64,000 nt of DNA from Shouchella sp047238345 (GTDB lineage Bacteria > Bacillota > Bacilli > Bacillales > Bacillaceae_D), in NCBI RefSeq assembly GCF_047238345.1, contig NZ_JBDFMQ010000001.1:2170001-2234000 (forward strand), given 5' to 3'. Shown piece by piece: positions 43,109 to 49,959 of the stretch. Both the position numbers and the translations under genes were made by a program. A model generated the notes under the pieces. The model did no database searches, was not told the origin of the DNA, and worked only from the letters and a program-made list of their open reading frames with translations. Each line of letters opens with the position of its first letter. Positions within the stretch are counted from its first letter, which is position 1.

Positions 43109-44001
43109 TAGTTTCTTTCAGCTGTCTTTCCGAATACAGCTGCCTCCAAACGGCGTCCTGTCGGTGTTGCCGCAAGTCCACCTTCACCTGTTTCTCTTAG
43201 TGATTCTGGCATTGTTTGGCCGATTCGATACATCGCTTCAATCACTTCATCACATGGGATTCGACTTTCAATCCCTGCTAACGCCATATCAGCAGCAGTA
43301 ATTGCAAGAGACGCACCAGCTGCATTTCGTTTCACGCAAGGAACTTCAACAAGGCCAGCAACAGGGTCGCACACAAGTCCAAGCATATTTTTTAAGGCAA
43401 TTGCCATCGCATGAGCAGATTGTTTGGGCGTACCACCAGCTAATTCTACTAAAGCAGCAGCTGCCATTCCAGTCGCCGATCCTACTTCTGCTTGACATCC
43501 ACCAGCAGCACCAGAGATCGACGCATTGTTTGCGACAACAAAGCCAAACGCTCCACTGGTGAAAAGAAACGCTAGCTTCTGTTCTTCAGTCGGGTTTAGC
43601 TTTCCTTCAACTCCAAATAGGACACCAGGTACGACGCCAGCTGACCCTGCGGTAGGTGTTGCACAAATGGTTCCCATTGCTGCATTTACTTCATTGGTTG
43701 CCATTGCGTTGGCAACAGCAAGAAGGGTCGTCTCTCCCCCAATAAACTGCCCTTTACGAATATATTCTGCAAGTTTCTTGCCGTCACCACCGGTTAAACC
43801 AGATACAGATACAACGTCTTCTTCGATTCCTCGTTTAGCGGCTGCTTCCATCGTTTCAAGGTTCACCCGCATTTTAGATAAAATGTCTTCTCTGGATTTT
43901 CCTGTAACATCAATTTCTTGCTGAATCATCACTTCGGAAATGGAACACTGCTTCTCTTCTGTTAGAGCAAGCAATTCTGATACGTTACGAAACATATCCA
44001 T
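43108..44001 (-). CDS. sdaAA: L-serine dehydratase, alpha chain
   Basis: SdaAA with SdaAB converts L-serine to pyruvate and ammonia using a 4Fe-4S cluster. Cysteines that fit the cluster ligands are in GTICATPTAGSAG, GGCQAEVGSA and LVCDPVAGLVEVPCVKRN. Length 297 (B. subtilis 300). ATG 44001 follows GGAGGG; sdaAB ends 7 bases before. Confidence 0.97.
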   Translation of the reverse strand: MDMFRNVSELLALTEEKQCSISEVMIQQEIDVTGKSREDILSKMRVNLETMEAAAKRGIEEDVVSVSGLTGGDGKKLAEYIRKGQFIGGETTLLAVANAMATNEVNAAMGTICATPTAGSAGVVPGVLFGVEGKLNPTEEQKLAFLFTSGAFGFVVANNASISGAAGGCQAEVGSATGMAAAALVELAGGTPKQSAHAMAIALKNMLGLVCDPVAGLVEVPCVKRNAAGASLAITAADMALAGIESRIPCDEVIEAMYRIGQTMPESLRETGEGGLAATPTGRRLEAAVFGKTAERN

Positions 44002-44008
44002 TCCCTCC

Positions 44009-44671
44009 TTAATCGTGTATTTTCGTTACATGTGTAATATTTGGTAAGTTTTCTAATGGCTCAAGAATGGAAGCATCCACATTTTGATCGACTTCAATAA
44101 CCATTAACGCTTGTTCACCTTTTTCTTTCCGCGACACTTCCATATGGCCGATATTTAACTGATGTTTTGCGAGCAAATTACTGACAGCTGCAATCACCCC
44201 GTAACGGTCTTGATGAACCACAAGAATAGCAGGGTGATTACCAGATAAGCGAAGAACAAAGCCATTTAATTCAATGATCTCAATCTTCCCTCCACCAATT
44301 GATACACCAACAAGCTCAAACGTTTCATCTTCTTTATAGAGTTTAATTCGGACCGTATTTGGATGGTGATCAATCTGGCCTTCTTCAAAAATGGAAACGG
44401 TTAAATTTGCCCGTTCTGCTTCTTTATACGCTTCTCGAATTCGCTCATCGTCGGTTTCATAATCAAGTAAACCTCCAATAACCGCTACATCCGTGCCGTG
44501 GCCTTTATACGTTTTCGCAAACGATCCATAAAAATGCAAATCAGCATGATCAGGCTGCTTCCCAAATAACGTTCGCGCTACTTTTCCAATTCGAGCGGCT
44601 CCGGCTGTATGTGAACTTGACGGTCCAATCATCACCGGTCCAATAATATCAAAAACCGTTCTATATTTCAT
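44009..44671 (-). CDS. sdaAB: L-serine dehydratase, beta chain
   Basis: The beta chain has the serine-dehydratase beta domain (FDIIGPVMIGPSSSHTAGA at the start) and a C-terminal ACT domain (about residues 148-218, AILVVHQDRYGVIAAVSNLL). From ATG 44671 with GGGAGGG it has 220 residues, equal to B. subtilis SdaAB; the open frame to 44725 runs into the upstream hairpin and is ignored. Confidence 0.96.
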   Translation of the reverse strand: MKYRTVFDIIGPVMIGPSSSHTAGAARIGKVARTLFGKQPDHADLHFYGSFAKTYKGHGTDVAVIGGLLDYETDDERIREAYKEAERANLTVSIFEEGQIDHHPNTVRIKLYKEDETFELVGVSIGGGKIEIIELNGFVLRLSGNHPAILVVHQDRYGVIAAVSNLLAKHQLNIGHMEVSRKEKGEQALMVIEVDQNVDASILEPLENLPNITHVTKIHD

Positions 44672-44692
44672 TTTCAATCCCTCCCGCAATCG

Positions 44693-44735
44693 AACGAAAA
44701 GGTTGCCATCAAAGACAGTTGGCAACCTTCTCGTT
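44693..44735 (-). terminator. Long stem-loop between fakB and sdaAB
   Basis: A 16-bp stem (AACGAGAAGGTTGCCA with TGGCAACCTTTTCGTT, one G-U pair) contains the fakB stop codon and ends about 22 bases before the sdaAB start. No U-tract follows on the minus strand, so it may be a processing or stability element or a weak terminator. Confidence 0.65.
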
Positions 44736-45594
44736 AATTTGGATCTACATTTGTCATTGATAAGGAAACCGTTCCAGGTCCAACGTGGGCTCCAATGACA
44801 GCACCAATTTCAGTTATCACCACTGAATCAACGTTAAATTCTTGTTTTATATCTTCAGCTAACGCTTGAGCAAGTTCTTCATTAACGGCATGAGAAATGC
44901 CAACTTGGACGAGATTATCACCAAATTGATCGTGTAAAAGTGTCATTAATCGCGACACTGCTTTTTTCTGTCCACGAACTTTTTCATGCGGATACACTTC
45001 CCCTTCAGAATTCAATGAAAGAATCGGCTTCATTTTTAAAAGAGAACCGAGTAAAGCAGAAGCTTTGCCAATCCGTCCATTTTTTTGAAGGAATTCAAGC
45101 GTATCAACCATAAAATAAACGGTTGCATCATTAAGAAGTTGATCGAGACGAGCTTGACAAGTCTTTAGGTCTGCTCCTTGTGCAGCTAGTCGCGCTACTT
45201 CAACCACAACGATTCCAATCGCGTACGAAGCACGCTTTGAATCATATACGTGGATGGCTAATTCATCCGCCAAAGCATCTTTTGCAATAAGGGCTGCTTG
45301 CATCGTTCCGCTCATCTTTGAAGACAAATGAATAGACAAAATCTCCGTTGTCTCATCGGTCGCAATCGACCGATATAAGTCTTCAAATTGTTGCGGAGAA
45401 GGCTGCGATGTTTTTGGCATCACGTCTGTTTCTTTTAAGCGTTTGTAGAATTCATTAGGATGTAAGGTTACACCGTCTTCAAATTGCTCATCACCAAAAT
45501 GAACGTTTAATGGAATGACAGATATCCCCAATTGTTCAACGAGTTCATGTGGGATATCCGCTGTTGAGTCGGTTACAACTTTCACTTTCGCCAT
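44734..45594 (-). CDS. fakB: DegV/FakB family fatty acid-binding protein
   Basis: DegV-family proteins bind free fatty acids; with FakA they form the fatty acid kinase that makes acyl-phosphate. The sequence opens KVVTDSTADIPHELVEQLGI, has TSQPSPQQFEDLYR and SSKMSGTMQAA, and DTLEFLQKNGRIGKASALLGSLLKMKP split across the middle. ATG 45594 with GGGAGGG was chosen; 286 residues. Adjacent to fakA here; in B. subtilis DegV-family genes lie elsewhere. The product would give acyl-phosphate to PlsX/PlsY, whose gene is 4 kb away. Confidence 0.9.
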   Translation of the reverse strand: MAKVKVVTDSTADIPHELVEQLGISVIPLNVHFGDEQFEDGVTLHPNEFYKRLKETDVMPKTSQPSPQQFEDLYRSIATDETTEILSIHLSSKMSGTMQAALIAKDALADELAIHVYDSKRASYAIGIVVVEVARLAAQGADLKTCQARLDQLLNDATVYFMVDTLEFLQKNGRIGKASALLGSLLKMKPILSLNSEGEVYPHEKVRGQKKAVSRLMTLLHDQFGDNLVQVGISHAVNEELAQALAEDIKQEFNVDSVVITEIGAVIGAHVGPGTVSLSMTNVDPN

Positions 45595-45613
45595 TGCATT
45601 CCCTCCCATTTCG

Positions 45614-47287
45614 TTATTCAACAGAAAAGATATAGGAATAAAGAGGCTGTCCGCCTTCCACTACATCAATTTCTACATCAGCTTTATGATTTTCTAGAAA
45701 ATCCTCTAGTTGTTTCGTGACATCATCCTTTGCATCTTCTCCAGTGATGATTGTCACAACTTCTGAATCATCCTCTAGCATATCGTTCAATAACCCTTGA
45801 GCCGTTTCAAATACATCTTGACCACATGCAACGATTTTCTTGTTGTAAATTCCCATGTAATCGCCTGTTTTTATGGATTGACCGTCCATTTCCGTATCGC
45901 GAACTGCATAGGTTACTTCACCAGTTTTTACATCTTTCATTGCTTCTTCCATCGCCGAGGCGTTTTCTTCTGCAGAACGTCCAGGATTGAAGGCAAGTAA
46001 AGCCGCTAAACCTTGAGGCACAGTTTTGGTTGGTACGACGACACAATTCACATCAGCTACTTCCGCGGCTTGCTCCGCAGACATAACGATGTTGCTATTG
46101 TTTGGCAGTATAATGACATTTTTTGCATGTACATGCTTAATGGCTTGAACAATATCCTCTGTACTTGGGTTCATCGTTTGTCCGCCAGCAACTACTTCAT
46201 TTACACCTAACCCTTTAAAGATCTTTTCAATGCCTGCACCGACTGACACGGCAACCATGGCAAATTCAGCTTTTTCTTTCGGCTTGGATGCCTTTTCTGT
46301 TTTTTTGATCGCGTGAGAATCTGACAAATTCGATTGTTGTTCACGCATATTCTCTACTTTCACCTGCACGAGTGAGCCAAATGCTTGAGCTTCTGTTACC
46401 ACTTGTCCAGGATACTCTGCATGAATATGAATTTTTAACAAATCATCATCAGAAACGACCAATAAAGAATCTCCGTATTCACTTAGTTTCAAGCGGAATT
46501 CTTCTTCATCGTAAGGATTTTGGGAAAGTTGCTCAGCGTCAAATTTCACCATCACTTCCGTACAATAACCAAATTCAATGTCACTCGGGTCCATGTCGCC
46601 ATGACCATCATGATGATGCTCAGCACGAATCATCTCATCCATTTTAGGCTCTTGTAAAATACTAATCGTTTCGCCGCCTGTAAGCGCTTGTAGAAACCCA
46701 GCATAAATATATAATAAGCCTTGTCCACCAGAGTCAACAACACCTACTTCTTTTAAAACAGGAAGCAGATCAGGTGTTTTCGCAAGGGAGCGTTCCCCTT
46801 CTTTAATAACAGACGTTAAAAATCCTTCAAAAGCGGTTTCTTTCTTCGCGATTTTCACAGCATGTTTTGCCATATCTTTTGCAACGGTCAAAATCGTTCC
46901 TTCTACAGGTTTCATTACAGCTTTATACGCCGTTTTAACCCCTGCATCCATCGCTTGCGCAAATTGTTCTGTAGTTAATTCCGCTTTCCCCTCAGCTTCT
47001 TTTGAGAAACCACGGAAAAGTTGAGATAAAATAACACCTGAGTTCCCTCGCGCGCCCATGAGCAAACCTTTTGCGAATGAGCCAGCAACTTTGCTTGCTT
47101 CATCAATCGCTTGTTGACGCACTTCCTTTACGCCGGAAGTAATCGTTAAATTCATATTTGTACCGGTATCACCATCAGGTACAGGGAACACGTTAAGCGA
47201 ATCTACAACGTCCGCTTTTTTCCCGAGCTCATTTGCCCCTTCAATAAACATATGAGCGAGCTCTTGACCTTTCAAATTCTTTGTCAC
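45614..47287 (-). CDS. fakA: Fatty acid kinase FakA (YloV)
   Basis: FakA is the ATP-binding subunit of fatty acid kinase. The N-terminal DhaL/DAK2-type kinase domain (about 1-200) has the metal-binding loop LNVFPVPDGDTGTNMNLT (about residues 29-46) and GARGNSGVILSQLFRG; a middle and a C-terminal domain (about 340-557, NVIILPNNSNIVMSAEQAAE) follow, as in YloV. Length 557 (B. subtilis 553). The start is GTG 47287 with GGGGGAAG upstream. fakB begins 19 bases after its stop, supporting joint action. Confidence 0.95.
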   Translation of the reverse strand: MTKNLKGQELAHMFIEGANELGKKADVVDSLNVFPVPDGDTGTNMNLTITSGVKEVRQQAIDEASKVAGSFAKGLLMGARGNSGVILSQLFRGFSKEAEGKAELTTEQFAQAMDAGVKTAYKAVMKPVEGTILTVAKDMAKHAVKIAKKETAFEGFLTSVIKEGERSLAKTPDLLPVLKEVGVVDSGGQGLLYIYAGFLQALTGGETISILQEPKMDEMIRAEHHHDGHGDMDPSDIEFGYCTEVMVKFDAEQLSQNPYDEEEFRLKLSEYGDSLLVVSDDDLLKIHIHAEYPGQVVTEAQAFGSLVQVKVENMREQQSNLSDSHAIKKTEKASKPKEKAEFAMVAVSVGAGIEKIFKGLGVNEVVAGGQTMNPSTEDIVQAIKHVHAKNVIILPNNSNIVMSAEQAAEVADVNCVVVPTKTVPQGLAALLAFNPGRSAEENASAMEEAMKDVKTGEVTYAVRDTEMDGQSIKTGDYMGIYNKKIVACGQDVFETAQGLLNDMLEDDSEVVTIITGEDAKDDVTKQLEDFLENHKADVEIDVVEGGQPLYSYIFSVE

Positions 47288-47306
47288 CTTGTCTTCCCCC
47301 TTAATC

Positions 47307-47669
47307 CTATGGATTCGTCACACGAACCCCTTGTACAAAAATATTTACAGATTCCACTTCAAGACCAAGCATTTTTTCCAAATGATATTTTACTTTTGAT
47401 TGGACGTTATGCGCAACCTCAGATATTTTCGTACCGTAACTGACGATGATGTACATATCTATATGAAGTTCTTCTTCCTCTTCACGTGTAATCACTCCAC
47501 GGCGGAAATTTTCTCTTCCTAATAAGTCGCTTAATCCATCTTTAAATTGTTTCTGTGAGGCCATTCCAACAATTCCGTAGCAATCAATTGCGGCTCCTCC
47601 AGCAATGGTCGCAACAACATCTTGAGACACATCAATTGTGCCTAATTGTGTTTTTAATTCAATAGTCAT
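47307..47669 (-). CDS. yloU: Asp23/Gls24 family envelope stress protein (YloU)
   Basis: A 120-residue Asp23/Gls24 protein, with the family blocks VVATIAGGAAIDCYGIVGM and VYGTKIS-like YIIVSYGTKISEVAHNVQ. Relatives are membrane-associated alkaline shock or envelope proteins often coupled with FakA. ATG 47669 has GGAGG. It is the first gene of yloU-fakA-fakB. Confidence 0.95.
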   Translation of the reverse strand: MTIELKTQLGTIDVSQDVVATIAGGAAIDCYGIVGMASQKQFKDGLSDLLGRENFRRGVITREEEEELHIDMYIIVSYGTKISEVAHNVQSKVKYHLEKMLGLEVESVNIFVQGVRVTNP

Positions 47670-47717
47670 GGTTTGCCTCCTTCAATAATATACAACGTGC
47701 ATACGTATCAATATTTT

Positions 47718-47746
47718 ACTATAACACCCACTAATTTAAAAGTCAT
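47718..47746 (-). promoter_or_regulatory. Promoter for yloU-fakA-fakB
   Basis: Minus strand ATGACT, 17-base spacer, TATAGT with extended TGT, about 50 bases before yloU. Confidence 0.7.
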
Positions 47747-47780
47747 TTTTTAGTCAAGGAGATTTACTTGTCTTTACTTA

Positions 47781-47809
47781 TTGCTTTCTTTTAATGGCTA
47801 TGCTAAGAT
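47781..47809 (+). promoter_or_regulatory. Promoter for rpmB
   Basis: Plus strand TTGCTT, 17-base spacer, TAAGAT, about 60 bases before rpmB. Confidence 0.7.
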
Positions 47810-47869
47810 ACTTGGGTGACTAAGTCATCGTGATAAAAAACGAGACTGTTTTAAGGAGGTGCCACTGAC

Positions 47870-48058
47870 ATGGCTCGTGAATGTTATATTACTGGTCGTA
47901 AAGCGCGTTCTGGAAACAAGCGCTCTCATGCAATGAATAAAACAAAGCGCCGTTGGGGTGCAAACGTACAGAAAGTTCGTATCATGGTAGATGGAAAACC
48001 TAAACGTGTATACGTTTCTGCTCGTGCACTTAAATCCGGAAAAGTAGAACGTGTTTAA
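47870..48058 (+). CDS. rpmB: 50S ribosomal protein L28
   Basis: L28 is a small 50S protein; the 62 residues begin MARECYITGRKARSGNKRSHA and include the basic TKRRWGANVQKVRI core. The zinc-binding Cys pairs of some L28 forms are absent (only one Cys), as in the Bacillus zinc-free type. ATG 47870 has AAGGAGG. It is divergent from yloU and convergent with spoVM. Confidence 0.98.
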   Translation: MARECYITGRKARSGNKRSHAMNKTKRRWGANVQKVRIMVDGKPKRVYVSARALKSGKVERV

Positions 48059-48060
48059 TC

Positions 48061-48095
48061 AAAAAAACGCCCTTGCATGCGCAAGGCGTTTTTTT
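48061..48095. terminator. Bidirectional terminator between rpmB and spoVM
   Basis: AACGCC-CTTGC and GCAAG-GCGTT pair around ATGC with one bulge; A-run and T-run flank the stem. Confidence 0.9.
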
Positions 48096-48097
48096 GG

Positions 48098-48178
48098 TTA
48101 GTCTTTTTTAAACGAGCCAAGCATTACTCTTACAAATCCCCCTAAAAACTTCGGTAGCTTGATCGTATAGAATTTCAT
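48098..48178 (-). CDS. spoVM: Stage V sporulation protein SpoVM
   Basis: SpoVM is the 26-residue amphipathic peptide that recognises the convex forespore surface and anchors SpoIVA during spore coat assembly. Translation from ATG 48178 gives MKFYTIKLPKFLGG followed by FVRVMLGSFKKD, nearly identical to B. subtilis SpoVM, including Pro9. It has a GGAGGA site and lies between rpmB and rpe, as in B. subtilis. Its presence shows an endospore-forming host. Confidence 0.97.
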   Translation of the reverse strand: MKFYTIKLPKFLGGFVRVMLGSFKKD

Positions 48179-48378
48179 AGATCCTCCTCCTAAAGAGCAT
48201 TCAAACCGGCCCTAGCTCTAAGAATGTCAATCGAGCACACATTACATATAGGGGAAGTCCGTATCAAAACAAAGGCTACAATCTCTTTGACCTCTACGCA
48301 TTTTAATAGAACATTCCTACAAGCAAACGTGTCCACCCGTCGTTACTCTAGCGTATGCAGGAGAAAAGAAAATCAGAC
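48179..48378 (-). promoter_or_regulatory. spoVM leader/upstream region; thiN absent
   Basis: No gene was found in this 200-base gap; B. subtilis has yloS/thiN here. A possible sigma-E -10-like CATACGCT occurs at the far (rpe) end, preceded by a GTCTGATT-like -35; this would leave a leader of about 160 bases. The call is weak. Confidence 0.3.
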
Positions 48379-49032
48379 CTACTTTCCACCTCGAATTTCA
48401 GCAATAGCCTTCTCATAGTTCTCTGCTTTAAAGATCGATGAACCTGCTACAAGAATGGTAGCTCCAGCTTCCACGCAAGCTCTCGCTGTCTCAACATGAA
48501 TCCCTCCATCTACTTGAATATCAACAGGAAGCTGTCGTTCATCGATAACAGCGCGAATTTGTCTGATATTTTCTAACGTAGTCGGAATAAACGATTGGCC
48601 ACCAAAACCAGGGTTTACAGTCATCTGAAGGACAAAATCCACATCTTGTAAAACCGGCATAATCGCTTGTGCCGGCGTACCTGGATTTAAGACAACGCCT
48701 GCTTTTAAGCCAGCTTCTTTAATGGAATGAATGGTCTTATGTACATGCTTTGTTGCTTCCACATGAACACTGATACAATCTGCACCTGCGTTCACAAAAA
48801 AATCAATTTGATTTTCTGGTTGCTCAACCATGAGATGGACATCAAGCGGTAAATTCGTTAAGGGGCGAATGGCTTCAACCATTTGATGACCGAAAGTAAT
48901 TGGTGGAACAAATTGACCATCCATCACATCAAGGTGAATCCAATCAGCTCCAGCATGTTCCATTTCTTTAACGTTCTCCCCCATTCTTGAGAAGTCGCTT
49001 GCTAAAATGGACGGGGCAATTTTTATCATCAT
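48379..49032 (-). CDS. rpe: Ribulose-phosphate 3-epimerase
   Basis: Rpe interconverts ribulose-5-phosphate and xylulose-5-phosphate. The TIM-barrel motifs are HLDVMDGQFVPPITFG, DVHLMVEQPE, VNPGFGGQSFI and DGGI. The open frame reaches 49137, inside rsgA, but ATG 49032 with AAGGAG gives 217 residues as in B. subtilis. The start overlaps the rsgA stop by one base. Confidence 0.97.
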   Translation of the reverse strand: MMIKIAPSILASDFSRMGENVKEMEHAGADWIHLDVMDGQFVPPITFGHQMVEAIRPLTNLPLDVHLMVEQPENQIDFFVNAGADCISVHVEATKHVHKTIHSIKEAGLKAGVVLNPGTPAQAIMPVLQDVDFVLQMTVNPGFGGQSFIPTTLENIRQIRAVIDERQLPVDIQVDGGIHVETARACVEAGATILVAGSSIFKAENYEKAIAEIRGGK

Positions 49033-49916
49033 TAATATCTCCTTTTTTGACTTTTTACTTCTTCTAAAAATTGAAGATAGTGTTCGTGTCTTGATGGCTG
49101 GATGTCTCCATCTTCCACAGCCTCTTTTATCGCGCATTTTGGCTCCTTATCGTGTAAGCAGCCTCGAAATTTACATCCATCCATTCGTTCGACAAACTCC
49201 GGAAAATAAAAGCGTAGGTCCTCTTGCTCCATATCTTCAAAATCTAGCGAGCTAAACCCTGGTGTATCGGCAATTAAACCTTTCTCAATTTCAATTAGCT
49301 CAACGTGTCGAGTTGTATGCTTCCCTCTTCCTAAATGGGTTGAGATTTCATTTGTTTCTAAATTCATCCCAGGCTTTAACGTATTTAAGAAAGACGATTT
49401 CCCTACACCAGACTGACCAGCAATGACAGTGACTTTTCCTTCGATATATGGTGTGAGTGTGGATGGGTCTAATTCTTCTTTAGAAGACGCATATAAAACC
49501 GTGTAGCCAACTTGCTTATACAGCGATACAACCGTTTCAATGTCGACTTTTTCATCTTGTTGATGGACTAAGTCCATTTTTGTAATAATAATAATGGGCA
49601 AAATCTCTTGTCGCTCGATATGGACGAGAAAGCGGTCAAGTAGCGCTGTTGAAAAATCAGGCTCTTTCGCCGAAAAAATTAAGAATGCTTGGTCAACGTT
49701 TGCAATTGGCGGACGAACTAGTTCGTTGCTTCGCTCCATAATGTCCATTACGTATCCATCCGTCTCGTTTTCAGCTTGATACTCTACTTGATCCCCAACA
49801 AGAGGCGAGCGCTTTTGCTTACGAAAGACACCTCTTGCGCGACATTGGGTGATTGTTCCCTTATCATATACATAATAATAGCCGGCCAATGCTTTTATAA
49901 TGAGTCCATTTGGCAT
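49032..49916 (-). CDS. rsgA: Ribosome small subunit GTPase RsgA (CpgA)
   Basis: RsgA tests the maturing 30S subunit. An OB fold (about 1-65) is followed by permuted GTPase motifs: G4 IIITKMDLV, G1 GQSGVGKSSFLN, G3 DTPGFSSLDF, and a C-terminal zinc site in DGCKFRGCLHDKEPKCAIK. Length 294 (B. subtilis 298). It follows prkC, a kinase known to phosphorylate it in B. subtilis, across a hairpin. Confidence 0.97.
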   Translation of the reverse strand: MPNGLIIKALAGYYYVYDKGTITQCRARGVFRKQKRSPLVGDQVEYQAENETDGYVMDIMERSNELVRPPIANVDQAFLIFSAKEPDFSTALLDRFLVHIERQEILPIIIITKMDLVHQQDEKVDIETVVSLYKQVGYTVLYASSKEELDPSTLTPYIEGKVTVIAGQSGVGKSSFLNTLKPGMNLETNEISTHLGRGKHTTRHVELIEIEKGLIADTPGFSSLDFEDMEQEDLRFYFPEFVERMDGCKFRGCLHDKEPKCAIKEAVEDGDIQPSRHEHYLQFLEEVKSQKRRY

Positions 49917-49933
49917 GCCATTCCTCCTTTAAG

Positions 49934-49959
49934 AGAAGCTGTCACGTGAGACAGCTTCT
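49934..49959 (-). other. Stem-loop between prkC and rsgA
   Basis: A perfect 10-bp stem (AGAAGCTGTC with GACAGCTTCT) and six-base loop starts within the prkC stop codon and ends about 9 bases before the rsgA AAAGGAGG site. A short TTAAAGG follows instead of a long U-tract. Confidence 0.6.
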
